A stretch of DNA of 64,000 nucleotides from Adiantum capillus-veneris (lineage: Eukaryota; Streptophyta; Polypodiopsida; Polypodiales; Pteridaceae), in NCBI GenBank assembly GCA_014529385.2, contig CM043944.1, forward strand, positions 53,602,768 to 53,666,767, read 5' to 3'. The notes beneath the pieces are model-generated. The model saw only the letters and a program-made list of their open reading frames with translations, searched no databases and was not told the origin of the DNA. Each line of letters begins with the position of its first letter. The first letter of the stretch is position 1. Below are positions 30,001 through 41,585 of this stretch, piece after piece. The position numbers were made by a program, and so were the translations under genes.

Positions 30001-31799
30001 ATGCACATGTGTTGTTCTTTGATGGTTCATACAGAAAGAGCCACGATGCAGCTTCAGGGGGTATAGCACTTTATGATCCAGAGGGGAAGCTAGTATGCAA
30101 GAGAGGGTTCAAATTGGATGCGCATAGTAACAATGAGGCTGAATATGCTACATTGGAAGCCGGATTACACATTTGTTTGAAGCATGGGGTTCGAAGGTTG
30201 AGCATAAAAGGTGATGCCTTGTTAGTGGTGAAGCAAGTGTTGGGTGTGTGGAAGAGCAAGAACACCTCCTTGAAGGAAATGTGCTTCAGAATTAAAGGCC
30301 TGTTAAAAAAGTTTGAAGCATGGAGCATCAGACACATTGAACGTGCTCTAAATGGAGAGGCACATGAAGCAGCTCAAGGCATGATTGGGGAGCTATTCGT
30401 GTTGAGGACCAATTTACCTCTTTATCATGGCCGGGAAAGTTTGGCTCAAGAAGAGGAGTTTTTGCTAACAGGAATCATTCCAAAGGAGATTCAGAAGTCT
30501 AAGAAGTATGGCTTTGTGCGTAGAGCATACAGGTACAAATTGATTGGTGATGTCTTATACATGAAAGGGGCTGATCTCGTGTTGAGACGTGTACCTTGGC
30601 GGGAGGAGATTTACAGAGTGTTGGAAGAGAATCATGAAGGCGCATGTGGTGGCCATTTTGCTCTAAAGATCACCTTGCATAAGATTTTGCAAGAGGGGTA
30701 TGTATGGCCTAGTTTGCACAAGGATGTTCACCATTGGTGTAGGTCTTGCAATAGATGTCAAGCATTTGGGAAGAGAGTGTTGGAGCCAGAGCTACGAAAA
30801 ACCATTATGGCGTTTGATGTGTTTGAAAAGTGGGGGATTGATGCAATAGGCCCGTTACCTATCACAAGCAGGGGCAAAAGCTATATCTTGACGGCAGTGG
30901 ACTATATCTCTAGATGGGCAGAGGCTATAGCAGTAAAACAGATCACTGCAAAGGATGTGGCAAAATTTTTGTATGATGAAATATGTTGCAAATTTGGGGT
31001 GCCATTAGAGCTACTTTCAGATAAGGGGCCAGGATTTAGAGCTAAACTACTAGACTTCTTATGCACAAAGATGAAGATTAGGCACCAGCATACCACTCCT
31101 TATTACCCGCAGTGTAATGGCTTAAATGAAAGATTCAATGGTGAGTTGGTACAGATTCTTTCGAAAGTGACAGAGCACCAAGGAAAGAATTGGGATTTGG
31201 AATTGCCTAGTGCATTATGGGCTTACCGTACTTCGGTGAAGACAGGTACTGGGTTTACTCCATTTCATTTGGTGTATGGAAAAGAAGCACTATTGCCTGT
31301 GGAGGTAGAGTTGCCTGCGGTCAAGATGTTAGAGAAGTTGCTTGGGTCGCCTAGTGATGCATTCAAAGAGAGGCTCTTGCAGTTACAAGAGGTCCAGTTG
31401 GATAGGATGAGCGCATTGGAGCGTTATGGGCAGATGCAGGATAAGGCTTTGGCAAAGATAAATGAAAAGGTTAAAAGTAAGGGTATCAAGAAACATGACT
31501 TGGTTTTGCGCTACAATAGTAAGCTAAACAACACCTTCCAAAAGAAGTTTCAAATTAAGTGGGAAGGCCCTTTCAAGGTAGTGGAGTGTTTTCCAAATGG
31601 CACATATCAGCTGGCTAACCTGGATGGTGATCTACATAAGTCAAGGGTAAATGGGTTGCGTCTTAAATTGTATCATGCTAGATTGATGATGGTGGAGCAA
31701 GATGAGCTGTCTGTGGATCAAGCAGTGTTGGTGAGGGATAAGGAGACCTGTGATGCGGCGAGTCTCATATCTCTCTTTGCTGCTGCTGATCATGAATGA
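26961..31799 (+). CDS. Tat-1 gag C-terminus and pol polyprotein, 1612 aa
   Basis: Domains by residue of this frame. Zinc knuckle at about 118 reads YYNCGELGHISPQC, its first Cys replaced by Tyr (Tat-2 has Cys). Aspartic protease at about 328 reads YVDGGAQICVI, DGGA for the usual DSGA. An acidic linker covers about 430-490. Reverse transcriptase about 560-820 with WRICVDFKPLN and active site FMDD at 728-731. A first, Ty3-type RNase H-like region about 840-960 reads VNPSVGDDAIGAML and lacks the usual Asp. A second, archaeal-type RNase H about 1015-1140 has a complete D1021-E1059-D1085 set (FFDGSY, NNEAEY, GDALLVV). Integrase has an HHCC zinc domain from His1225, catalytic D1294-D1354-E1390 (35 residues between the last two) and a WEGPFKV motif near 1534. 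Two RNase H domains place it in the Tat lineage. There is no chromodomain. Pol is fully open. Confidence 0.95.
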   Translation: MEAEENEPAGVESLPMRSEFQPIESLQGRMLGVQHEPVVPVTTQVMPAVVTTAVQDDGLRQDMRQMVDLMKNLSLNMLGQVGNNRGRGRFANQQGGEERPRNGVGQSNGRFWRQTPTYYNCGELGHISPQCDKPPRMGGDMYPLPRQVLTRSNDYGIEIKGDEGASGLTQEEKGKTKVLSVVTLEKASKLEDTLVMPIGKRTTEEKEGRSAPGPSKKKGKSHEGEGVKAKRKRRARQKFHVSYFPLGDGQLSYDLKEDLTSRKADVTFGQLIEMVPKLKRQWKRMVNPMEKEPERGSVKVLAMDELPYICPIVDVWHKRKNLGQGYVDGGAQICVITHSCVEKMGLTVAGVSGFRIRLANHQKVKCLGVVKSLEVEAYDAKAVVDFHVMPAGLGAYPIILGRPWLRAVGVVQDWRHGTISLYGKTGTKKLYNMDTRKRLEELYEDEDESSDEDSSTVTDEDSDSTTSSDEDADVAFLLMDKEIQEIGLVAFANEVEDESEGPYEVIEGLMQTKVELSKKQELMTQMISGDLSAMEKDIFLHMLASFSDLFITSYEEIRGFKGEEMHIELKEGAKPVRQRLRRMGQEQMEALRVEVDKLLKAGFIVPVETTEWVSPVVVSPKKDGKWRICVDFKPLNAATKKNPYPLPFIDQILDSVAGYERYSVCDGFSGYFQLKIALKDRTKTTFIMPWGCYCYTVLPFGLSNGPSFYQERENWVLEPFIGSCVKAFMDDFCVYSSRVEHHEKLQMVLDRYDECGGQLNPKKCHLAQPRVKLLGHMVSENGIEADPDKVKSIILLPSPTSTKQLATFIHKVKYMARFIPLSSQLLYPLQQVAKHDPLQWDDNCEEVFQEVKEVLGGLSAMQAPDWEKVFYVNPSVGDDAIGAMLLPKGKGSHYMRPVYCASQVKLVAERKLSEVEQVMASVIFACRRFRHYLLPRPFVFLTSYAFLPQLINGTNMSNVVKKWVIELQEFEFSFLVEDSTRATLADLLTYKENPLIVKKEVVRKVVEEVPQISNAHVLFFDGSYRKSHDAASGGIALYDPEGKLVCKRGFKLDAHSNNEAEYATLEAGLHICLKHGVRRLSIKGDALLVVKQVLGVWKSKNTSLKEMCFRIKGLLKKFEAWSIRHIERALNGEAHEAAQGMIGELFVLRTNLPLYHGRESLAQEEEFLLTGIIPKEIQKSKKYGFVRRAYRYKLIGDVLYMKGADLVLRRVPWREEIYRVLEENHEGACGGHFALKITLHKILQEGYVWPSLHKDVHHWCRSCNRCQAFGKRVLEPELRKTIMAFDVFEKWGIDAIGPLPITSRGKSYILTAVDYISRWAEAIAVKQITAKDVAKFLYDEICCKFGVPLELLSDKGPGFRAKLLDFLCTKMKIRHQHTTPYYPQCNGLNERFNGELVQILSKVTEHQGKNWDLELPSALWAYRTSVKTGTGFTPFHLVYGKEALLPVEVELPAVKMLEKLLGSPSDAFKERLLQLQEVQLDRMSALERYGQMQDKALAKINEKVKSKGIKKHDLVLRYNSKLNNTFQKKFQIKWEGPFKVVECFPNGTYQLANLDGDLHKSRVNGLRLKLYHARLMMVEQDELSVDQAVLVRDKETCDAASLISLFAAADHE

Positions 31800-31810
31800 T
31801 CTAGCAGGCT

Positions 31811-31827
31811 AGGGGATAGGAAAATTA
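31811..31827 (+). other. Tat-1 polypurine tract
   Basis: AGGGGATAGGAAAATTA immediately precedes the TGTCAGGAG start of the 3' LTR, 11 bp after the pol stop. Confidence 0.8.
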
Positions 31828-32963
31828 TGTCAGGAGTTTTTTGGAGCAAGGGATTGCGCATATGTACATATACATGCATGGTGCATCAAATAAAGGATTG
31901 CCCATTTTCCTTACCCGGGTGGTTATGTGGGGCCCACATGTGTACATGTAGGACAGGGTGTACATAGTGCATCGATTTTCACTATCACTAGTACCACTGT
32001 GTTTTTCTACAATAATGAGGAGTTTATAGCATGTAAAACTTCTCGAGGAAGCTATCCGCGGGCCGACGACATGAGGTCAGTAGGTGCGTCAGATGGCATC
32101 TAGTGGCGTCAGGAGGGCGAACGAGGTCAATATTTGCACGCAGATGAGGACGGACACAACGTGGGTGTTTTCTTGTGAGAGTTACGCAGAAAGGTCATCA
32201 TTAGGACCACTTTTTGGGGCCACTTCACGTGGTGGCGAGATGCATTATTGGAAAAAAGCTGAGTGCTAGGTGTGCGGATGATGCGAAAAGGTGACAACTA
32301 TGCACTGCGAGGTCAGTTTTTGGCTCCGTTTGAGGTCATCTAAAAGGCCAAGGGTGCCCAAATAATAAAGCTAAGTGTGGGAACTGAAAAAAGAGAGAGA
32401 AGACCAGAAAAAATGTGGAGAAGAGAGGAGGAACAACCGCAGCTGTGTTTTTGCTCATTTTGGAGCCTGTTTTGGCCCTAAACTGCTCATCCGAGGTCGG
32501 ATTTGAGCACTTTGACATTGTAGACTGGGGTTTTTGGCCGTTCCGAACGCGATGGCGCTGTCCATTTTGCCAAATTCCTCACTCTTTTCGTGCTGTTTTT
32601 CTGTGTAAGTTTCTCCTATGAGCGAAGTTTCTGCTCTAGTTTGTGATTGTATCTGGTATCTTTTACCCATATTGGGTGAGCTGTTTGCCCCATTGGTGTT
32701 GGCCCAAGCTCATTTGTATCTAAACATCAGAAATTCTCCTCTTTTGGGCTGAGTTTTTTGGGTGTGTGTGTGTGTGTGTGTGTGTCTGTGTGGAGTGGGC
32801 AAGTGGATAGTCTCTTTCCTCTCACTCCAGAGGTGTGTTCCGTGTCTCGGCCAGGTGTGTTGTGTAAGCCGAGTGGTGCCCCATAGTGTGTGTGTGTGTA
32901 TCTTCCCAAGAGTGTGTGTCGGGTCGTTATAGAGGCGCTGTGTGTGTTTTCATCCCGCTCACA
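31828..32963 (+). repeat. Tat-1 3' LTR
   Basis: Matches 24249-25380 and ends GCTCACA. Satellite resumes at once with CCGCCTTTTGCTAAAACC. Confidence 0.95.
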
Positions 32964-35397
32964 CCGCCTTTTGCTAAAACCTCCATAACACAATGGATAG
33001 TAGGTTGGAAAAGTGTTGGACCTCTAGCCAAAACCATCCATGCCGCTATCAGAATAGAGATAGAACTATTCAATAGAGGGAGCTTGGACAGGTGGTAGAC
33101 CCTCAAACCACATAGGGCTAAAACTTGCATAGCACAACGTCTAGTAGGTTGGACAAGTGATGGTCCTCTACCCAAACCATACATGGTAGTAAACATAGTA
33201 GTTACACTCTATTCACACATTGACCTTCAAACAATATAGATAGCTTCTTTCAATAGAGCTAGCTTGGACACGTGGTGGACCTTCAAACCAGCTTGGGCGA
33301 AAACCTCAATAACACAATGTATAGTATGTTGGACAAGTGTTAGATCTCTATCCCAAACCATCCATGATATTAGAGTAGAGATAGGACTATTCAATAGAGC
33401 TAGCTTGGACAGGTGGTGGAACGTCAAACCACCTTGGGATAAAACCTCTCAATACAATGGTTAGTAGGTTGGACAAGTGATGGACCTCTGTCCCAAACCC
33501 TCCATGGTAATAAACATAGTAGATAGACTCCATTCACACTTTAACCTTCAAAAAATAGTGATAGATTCTTTCAATAAAGCTAGCTTGATAGGTGGTGGAT
33601 CTTCCAACAACCTTGGGCCATAACCTCCATAACGCAATGGTTAGTAGGTTGGAAAAGTGGTGGACCTCCGTCCCAAACCATCAATGGTAGTGACCATAGT
33701 AGCTCTACTCCATTCACACATTGACCTTCAAACAATAGAGATAGTGTTTTTTAATAGATCTAGCTTGGACAGGTGTGGTGGACCTTTAAACCACCTTGGG
33801 CTAAAAACTCAATGACACAATGGATAGTAGATTGGTAAAGTTCTGGACCTCTACCCCAAACCATCGACCTCATCAAACTAGAGATAGGAATATTCAATAG
33901 AGCTATCTTGGACAAGAGGTGGACCTTCAAACCACCTTGGACTAAAAACTTTATTACACAATGGTTAGTAGATTGAACAAGTGGTGGGACTTTGCCCCAA
34001 ACCATCCATGGTAGTGAAGATAGTAGCTACACTCCATTCACACATTGACCTTCAAACCACATAGGGCTAAAACCTCCATAACACGTTGGATAGTAGGCTG
34101 GACAAGTAGTGGTCCTCTACCCCAAACCGTCCATGGTAGTAAACATAGTAGCTAAACTCCAGTCACACATTGACCTTCAAAGGATAGAGATAGATTCTTT
34201 CAATAGATGTAGCTTAGACATGTGATGGACCTTCAAACCACCTTGGGATAAAACATTTGTAGCACAATAGATAGTAGGTTGGACATGTGGTGGACGTCTC
34301 CCCCAGACCATTCATGATAGTAAACATACTAGCTACACTGCATTCACACATTGACCTTGAGAAAATAGAGATACAACTATTGTGAATAGAGCTAGCTTGG
34401 ATAGGTGGTGGACCTTCAAACCACCTTGGGCTATACCCACCATAACACAAGGGATAGTAGGTTGGACAAGTTGTGGACCTATGCCCCAAACCATCCATGG
34501 TAACAGAGATAGTAGCTACACTCCATTCAACATTGACCTTGAAACATTAGAGATAGCTTAAACAAGTGGTACACCTTGAAACCACCCTGGGATGAAACCT
34601 CCATAATACAATGGATAGTAGGTTGGACAAGTGGTGGACCTTTTTCCCATACTATCAATGGTAATAGACATAGTAGCTACACTCCATTCACACATTGACC
34701 TTCAAATAATAGAGATAGATTCTTTCAATAGAGCTAGCTTGGACATGTGGTGGACCTTAAAACATCCTTGGGCTAAAACCTCCATAACACAATGGATAGT
34801 AGGTTGGACAAGTGGTGGAACTTCGTCCCAAACCATCCATGGTAGTAAACAAAGTAGCTACACTCTATTGACACATTGACCTTGAAACATTAGGGATATC
34901 TTCTATCAATGGAGCTAGCTTGATTAGGTGGTGGTCTTCAAAAAATCTTGGGCTAAAATCTCCATAACACAATGGATAGTAGGTTGGACAAGTGGTGGAG
35001 CTTTACCCTAAACCATCCGTGGTAGTAAACAAAGTAGCTACACTCCATTCACACATTGAATTTGAAACAATAGAGTTAGCTATGTGCAATTTATCTAGCT
35101 TAGACAGGTGGTGGACCTTCAAACCAACCTCGGCTAAAACCTCCAGAACATAATGGACAGTAAGTTGGATAAGTGGTGGACCTCACCCCCAAACCATCCA
35201 TGGTAGTAAATCTAGTAGTTTCACTCCATTCACAAATATGACCTTCAAACAATAGAGATAGGACTATTCAATAGAGCTAGCTTGGACAAATGGTGGAACT
35301 TTAAACCACCTTGGGCTAAAACCTCCATAGAATGATTAGTAGGTTGGACAAATGGTGGACCTCTGTATCGAGACATCCATGGTAGTAAACATAGTAG
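32964..35397 (+). repeat. Satellite array, right segment
   Basis: Continues the satellite in the same orientation. 32964 to about 34440 corresponds to 21431 to about 22910; after about 34431 the monomers resemble those near 17764 (CACCATAACACAAGGGATAG). The array ends abruptly at the LTR-A border (TGAGGCGG). Confidence 0.95.
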
Positions 35398-37997
35398 TGA
35401 GGCGGTCTGGGACGGGCAAAAGGAAGAGCGGCCTCTAAAAACCCTTCGAGGCTCCCGTGTTGCTCAATTGGGTCTGGGGCAAGCACAATCAAAGAAAACA
35501 ACAACCCACATCCAAACAAGAAAAGGGGCACCACCTAGTTGTAGATGCGAACAAGGACGCACGTGATATCTCCTTGTACTCAAACGCACAAAGAGAGGGG
35601 ATTGCAAGATAGCCACACACACCAAACACAAACATTCACCACGCCAGAGAGAGGTAAAGAGCACAAATCAACTTGAGCAACTCAGTCTTAGCCTTAAAGA
35701 CTATATGCACACAAAGATTGATGAGAAATAGAGAGACAACACAAAACTTGACCTTGTTGCCAATACACAAATCGTCTTAGGGTCACGGGAGCCCTCTCAC
35801 CGAGCACCCTCTTACAATTTACCTTTTAGGCAAACAATTCAACAAGCCTTCAAACCACCAAGCATGAAATGGCACAATAAACTTCAAGGACAATATACCT
35901 TCAACCACTTGATGAGCCAACTTATCAAGTCAATTTGGAGAGAAGAGTCGTAGTTGCAGCATACAATTGCACCCAAAGCTATAAATCTTATTTATGCACA
36001 AGAGTAGGCTACAAGTGTGGTGAAGAGTATGGCATACACTCCACTCCTCTAGATGGCATAACTAACTTCAAGATTCTCCATGCACCTATGTGTAATGATG
36101 GAATAGAGCACTCACAATGCACACACTCTACACAATTAGGCTTGAAGAGTGGTGTGTTATGTGTTCAGAATGGTGTGGTGTAGTGTGATCATGTGATGAT
36201 TTACAAGGGAGAGAAGGGCTCTATTTATAGGTTTTAGAAGCCCCGATTTGGATTAGGCCTAATCAAGTTTATTTGAATGAATAAAAGATTATGAAATTTT
36301 TTATTTTATTTTAAGGAGGGTGGGTCTCTCTTGTCCTTTGAGTCACATGGATGTGGGCTCAAGGGAAGAGAATTATTGAGGATGAAAGAAGAGAGGATTG
36401 AGTGAATAATTTGGGAGTGCCTACTCTAGTAGAGGGTGCATTTTACAATAAGGTTAGTGGTTAGTAATTAGTAATTATCACTACAAAATATTTACAAAAT
36501 CATTCACCAAATGGTGAGATATATGATGAGAAAAGTTAGAGAAGGGATAAGCTTGTAAAGCAAGGTTGAAGCTTGGAGAAGTTGACATTCACCTCTTTAC
36601 AGCAACGGTAGAAGAGGCGGTCAGCATGGCGAAGTAACGCGTGTCGATGAAGCTATGTTATCTTCAAACCTTGGAAAATTCATGATAAAAGCCGTCATTT
36701 GCAGAGGTTATGCTTCGATTTTTGCTGATTTTTTAAAGTTCTTTACAAAGCTGAAGAGAGTATGGTAATACGGACATATATGTAGAGAGAAAGGGGGACA
36801 CATAGGGTGTAGAAATAGAGGATGAAGGCTATGGAGGTGTGAGAGATGTGGCAATGGTGAAGAGGGTGAATTAGGACATGGGAGTTTCAGGTTTAAGAGT
36901 GGGAAGGAGAGGGAGGAGTGTGTGTGAAAGAGGAAAATGATAAAGTGGAAGAGGGAGTGTGGCTGCATAGCATGGGCAAACTGGGGTCCACTAACAAAAT
37001 CATAGCTCACAGCTCGTAGCTCAAAAAAATATGAAAAATTTTGAGGTGAAAGGTCAGCTCATGAGCTACAACTTTTGTTTGTATCACCTTTTCAAATTCG
37101 GGGAGCATGTGATCTTTGAAAATTCAGCAAAACCGACTGTTTTTTCCACTGCACAAGGTCCTTGTGAGGTCCTTCTTTGGATGATTCTTTTGAATACCTC
37201 CAAGACTGATCTCCCCATGGTGCATGCATGCATACCACATACCCTTGACTTTATTTGGTAGGTCTATAATTGAAGATATTGTTGAGATCATGATATAAGT
37301 GAATAGTACAACTAAGAAAATCAAATATTGAGGGGTCTAAAAATATATGTACATGTCAAATATAAATAATATAGGTGGAAAAAATATAAAGGGGTCAAAA
37401 TAAATCTCTCTCATTATAAGTCTACCATAAAAAGATGAATATTTCTGGTGTTCTAATTTATGAGACTAACAGGTAATATATGTAGGAAGGAAAAAAATTA
37501 AAAAAATATACACATAAATAGAACTAGTTTTTTTGGATTTTTGTGGAAATGGAGTTACACCAAAAATAAGAGAAGCTTGCATGAAATTATTTTTATATGG
37601 AATAAAGAGTATGCAAAATGGTAAGAGAAAATAATGGTAAGAGAAAATATGGTAATGGTGAGTCAATGTACATAGCATAAATAACACACCATAGGTAGAA
37701 ATATTTAAATAAATACCAAAATAATTATGAAAAATCCTTTTATTTAGGCCCTATATAAAATGAAATATTTACACACAAATGGGCCATAATATACTTTTTT
37801 TTAATTATTTTTATTTTTTTGGTTCAACCAGCCCAGTGACTAGATAATTGAGGGTTTTTAAGAAAATATGGAGAAAGTCCCTAACTCACACACGACTATG
37901 TACAGTGAAATGGTAGGGATAACCAAAATGTTTGAGTGGTTTGATAGGGTGAGGTAGCTTACTATGGCAATTATGGAAAGCCGAAAAACGGCTATCA
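35398..37997 (-). repeat. LTR-A LTR, left copy (2600 bp)
   Basis: On the minus strand it starts TGATAGCCG and ends GACCGCCTCA. It is the inverse of the right copy (39531-40033 plus 49212-51312, 2604 bp). The TATA box is CTATAAATAG on the minus strand at about 36221-36230. Open frames inside (for example 35935-36183 and 37031-37261) occur in both copies only because the LTRs are similar. Confidence 0.9.
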
Positions 37998-38012
37998 TTA
38001 GCCCCCCCCCTG
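37998..38012 (-). other. LTR-A polypurine tract, left copy
   Basis: Minus strand CAGGGGGGGGGCTAA directly before TGATAGCC, the inverted counterpart of 39516-39530. Confidence 0.75.
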
Positions 38013-38160
38013 AGATAATGGTACATTCATGTACAATTTATCCGATCATACAACATGTAGATTGTGTAACGTCTGTCTTTGTCTGCTCTCATCTTTGAGG
38101 AACCTTTGTTGTATGATTAAGAAACTTTGTTTGATATGAAAGGTTCTTAACTTTGATCTT

Positions 38161-39483
38161 ATGGAATGTTCTGAGAGTGTATCTTGTCTAAAAGAAGAGA
38201 GTGAAGAAGAAGATGAAATCATAGGTGGGGAGATCATGGACCACATTGATCATAAAGAGATGATTGTGTACATGGAATGCAACCTCCAAAACAAAGCAGA
38301 AGAGTGTGAGTTGAATCCATGTGAGGATAATCTTCAAGAAGTGTTTGAGGATGTTGAAAAGCATCGGTGTGACCCATGTATATTAAGCATGGAGGAACCT
38401 ATCATGCAAGAAGCCAAAGTTTTCACAAAATCAAACAGTAATCCATCAACCTTTGAGGTGGTACAATGTGAGGAGTTACAACCTTTCCAAAGGGGGGGCT
38501 TAGAAGGGGAAGAAGAACATGGGAGAGTAGAAAAAAATAAAATCATAAAAGGAAACTGTCAGAGGGGTATCATTATCTCCAATGGTGTTTTAGTGGGTGG
38601 CTCTTCATTCATGGGACAATCTCTTAGCAAGAAAGTCCAAGCTTTTGAAGCCCCAATCATCTTCACATTGGGTTTCACCTCTTCAAAGTCAACTTCTCCT
38701 CTATTCACATATACCTTTCATCGGGGGCACCATACCTTCTTAAGTGGAAGAGGACATGAATACTTGGTGATGAACGGATATTTCCAAACCTTCTTCATTT
38801 GGTTCTTTGGTGTACGGAGGTCGCACATTGTGATGCTTATGGTCTTCATCATAGATGAGAAACTTGTTGATTGCTACATGTGGATCTTTCATCAATCCGT
38901 ACCAAAGTCTATTCTCGTCCAATGTGTTGGAAGCAATAGAAACCTTTGTCTATTATCTACTTATGTGGAAAACTATTTGCAATATCTTCCAATAGTAGTT
39001 GGAAGTATGAATCAAGCTTTCATAAATCATGAAGGTCATAGAATTTTTGACTTGATGAGCCTACCCAGGTTGAATGAATTTTATGAGATAGAGTTCAGGA
39101 ATTTGCTCATACAAGCTCTTGAAGATCGTAGTAGATACATCAACTTTACACAGGAGGAAGAGCAACCAATCTTTTATATCACATTCATAGTGATAGATGC
39201 AATGATGGACAACAATAAAATCTACAAGTTTCTTCAACCGAAATCAGTAAGTGATTCCATACCATACATCTCTCTTTGGGAAAGATATTTCAAGATCTTT
39301 GATCCTGGGGGGTGCTTATGGAAACTTTCTCAATGGAGAAGGTTTACTCAGTCACTTCATTACATCCTGCTATTGGCTCTGAGAACCTTTCATATCACAC
39401 AAAGTTTCTTAATCATACAACAAAGGTTCTTCAAAGATGAGAGCAGACAAAGACAGACGTTACACAATCTACATGTTGTATGA
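38161..39483 (+). pseudogene. LTR-A ORF2, copy 1, N-terminus lost at the inversion joint
   Basis: A 440-aa open frame of unknown family. The first 12 bp of the core precede its ATG; the true N-terminal part, seen in copy 2 (52301-52480), was removed at the joint 38148/38149. The N-terminal third is acidic (CLKEESEEEDEIIGGEIMDH). The rest is rich in Phe, Tyr, Trp and His (HRGHHTFLSGRGHEYLVMNG, FQTFFIWFFGV, SIPYISLWERYFKIFDPGGC) with no transmembrane pattern that I trust. This copy keeps the natural C-terminus (ITQSFLIIQQRFFKDESRQR... to TGA at 39483), followed by the tail, purine tract and LTR. Differences from copy 2 are mostly amino-acid changing (roughly 17 to 7), as expected without selection. 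Confidence 0.6.
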
Positions 39484-39515
39484 TCGGATAAATTGTACAT
39501 GAATGTACCATTATC

Positions 39516-39530
39516 TCAAGAGGGGGATAA
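39516..39530 (+). other. LTR-A polypurine tract, right copy
   Basis: TCAAGAGGGGGATAA directly precedes the LTR start TGATAGCCG at 39531. Confidence 0.8.
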
Positions 39531-40033
39531 TGATAGCCGTTTTTCGGCTTTCCATAATTGTCATAGTAAGCTACCTCACCCTATCAAATCACTCAAACAT
39601 TTTGGTTATCCCTACCATTTCACTGTACATAGTCGTGTGTGAGTTAGGGACTTTCTCCATATTTTTTTAAAAACCCTTAATTATCTAGTCACTGGGCTGG
39701 TTGAACCAAAAAAATAAAAATAATTAAAAAAAAGTATATTATGGCCCATTTGTGTGTAAATATTTCATTTTATATAGGGCCTAAATAAAAGGATTTTTCA
39801 TAATTATTTTGGTATTTATTTAAATATTTCTACCTATGGTGTGTTATTTATGCTATGTACATTGACTCACCATTACCATATTTTCTCTTACCATTTTGCA
39901 TACTCTTTATTCCATATAAAAATAATTTCATGCAAGCTTCTCTTATTTTTGGTGTAACTCCATCCCAACAAAAATCCAAAAAAACTAGTTCTATTTATGT
40001 GTATATTTTTTCACTATTTTAATTTTTTCCTTT

Positions 40034-40148
40034 TGACAAAGGAAATTTGGAATGGCGGCCTCTACACCAAAACAAACTCCACTGCGCCACAAGGGAAATG
40101 AGATGAGGGCACCACCTAGTCTTGGAAGCGTGGACTAGGACCGCTACA

Positions 40149-40235
<87 letters not shown>

Positions 40236-41544
40236 CACTATGAATGAAGCATTAACCTTAGTGTGTGTACAAGGAATGGATAACTTCAAGCACTCCCAAC
40301 ACAAATAGCATGTAGATTACTAAACAACAACTCAAGGATTAGCCAAAATCACATCAAGCACTCTCACACACACATAAAAGATTTCTCTTAATTAACATAA
40401 GTAAGAGGAGGGGAGGTTACTAGCATAAAACAATTTGCACTCTAGAATGTGCAAGAATAGAGTGAATGAATGAGCTTTATGGGCTCATGGTGAGTGATAC
40501 AAAGACTCAATGGGGCTGAGGGAGACTTGAAATTACAAAGGGGGGGGGGATCTTTATATAGGAAAGAGAGTGATTAGGAGTGAGGTTAATATCCAAGTGT
40601 AATTTGTACAAATGAAGCTTGATTAGGGACATTCAACCAATGAAGAAGCTCCTTCCAAGTGATTTGTTGACCAATTTGTAACTAATTGGCTCCATCATCA
40701 CTTGTGTTGTCTTCACTCCTTCCTCCATAGCTTGAGTCCAAGAGCTTCCTTATTTTAAAATGTAAAGAATCTACATAAAATCAATACATGTCTAGTAATA
40801 ATAGAAAGGGGTTGAATGAGAACTTATGAATTACAACAAGATTAAGCATGATTTGAGAGGTGATTAGAAGAGGAATTTGTGATGGTTTTTTGAGCTTGAG
40901 AGAGAGGAGGAAGGAGGGGAGGGTGAGAAGACTAATGGCTGATTTTTAGAGAAGGTCTCAATGTGGAAAAGGAAGGGTGTGTGTGTAAAGGTAGAGGGGG
41001 GTGGTCTCCACCATAGTTGAAAAAATTGGCGTCCGCCATTTTGGCCATATCTCCTAGACCGTAGATGCAAAAATTATTAAAAAAATATGGTGAGAATCTC
41101 GAGCTCATCAGCTACAACTTTGATGGGGACAACTTTTCTTGGATTGGAGTGTAAGTATTTTTTTAAAATCCAGCAAAATCATGTGTTTGTTTTCTTCCTT
41201 TACCAAGTCTTCCACTTGGGTTCCATTTGTTTGAATCATCATATGGCTCCAAAGCCATGATGATATGAGCCACTCATGACCCTTGAATCATGGGTGCATG
41301 GCTCCACAACCACAACCACATCATATCTTTTTTTTTCGCATTTACATGTTTTCCCTTCCCTTTACCAACTAGGTTCTCCCTCTACCTTTCACCTCCGGTG
41401 AACTAGTCAAGAAAAAATTCCCATCAAATCATTTTTTGAATTTTTCCAAGAGATTTTTCTGACTCTTTCTTTTATTCTAAACCTCTAGAAGCAAGGAAAA
41501 CCAACAAAATATAGTAAACAAAAATTTGTGATAGGCTCGGATCA
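40034..41544 (-). repeat. Tat-3 3' LTR (left)
   Basis: On the minus strand it starts TGATCCGAGCC and ends TTTGTCA. The TATA box CTATATAAAG is on the minus strand at about 40552-40561. A (GA)n tract lies at about 40151-40231. The plus-strand C-run TAGCCCCCCCAAACC at 41545-41559 is the polypurine tract read on the minus strand. Confidence 0.9.
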
Positions 41545-41585
41545 TAGCCCCCCCAAACCTGGCTAGGGGTATTTATGCCTCTAGC

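Larger units (their letters stand above)
24249..32963 (+). mobile_element. Tat-1, near-complete Ty3/gypsy (Tat type) retrotransposon
   Basis: Two LTRs of about 1.13 kb start TGTCAGGAG and end GCTCACA. The empty site CAAACCGCCTTTTGCTAA survives intact in the satellite at about 21428, and here it is split with CCGC (or ACCGC) duplicated. Order: 5' LTR, primer site, leader with an upstream ORF, gag, protease, RT, two RNase H domains, integrase, purine tract, 3' LTR. By eye the LTRs differ at about 20 positions plus TG-repeat length, which points to a recent insertion. One 1-bp frameshift in gag and a lost zinc-knuckle cysteine make this copy defective. Confidence 0.95.
22913..34446 (+). repeat. 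Higher-order satellite unit, copy B, split by Tat-1
   Basis: Copy B consists of 22913-24248 plus 32964 to about 34446. Tat-1 sits between the two parts and is absent from copy A, so the duplication came first. Confidence 0.8.

Noticed and set aside
13835-35397. CRISPR-like regular repeats
   Set aside because: Eukaryotic satellite: the repeats are contiguous without unique spacers and no cas genes are present.
35935-37261. Several 70-100 aa frames repeated near 49440-50834
   Set aside because: They lie in the LTR-A LTR and recur only because the two LTRs are copies; no motif or consistent start.
38149-39378. The 1230-bp core as an independent transposon with long terminal inverted repeats
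   Set aside because: The flanking inverted repeats differ between the two copies and the ORF runs through its natural borders; a single inversion explains both.
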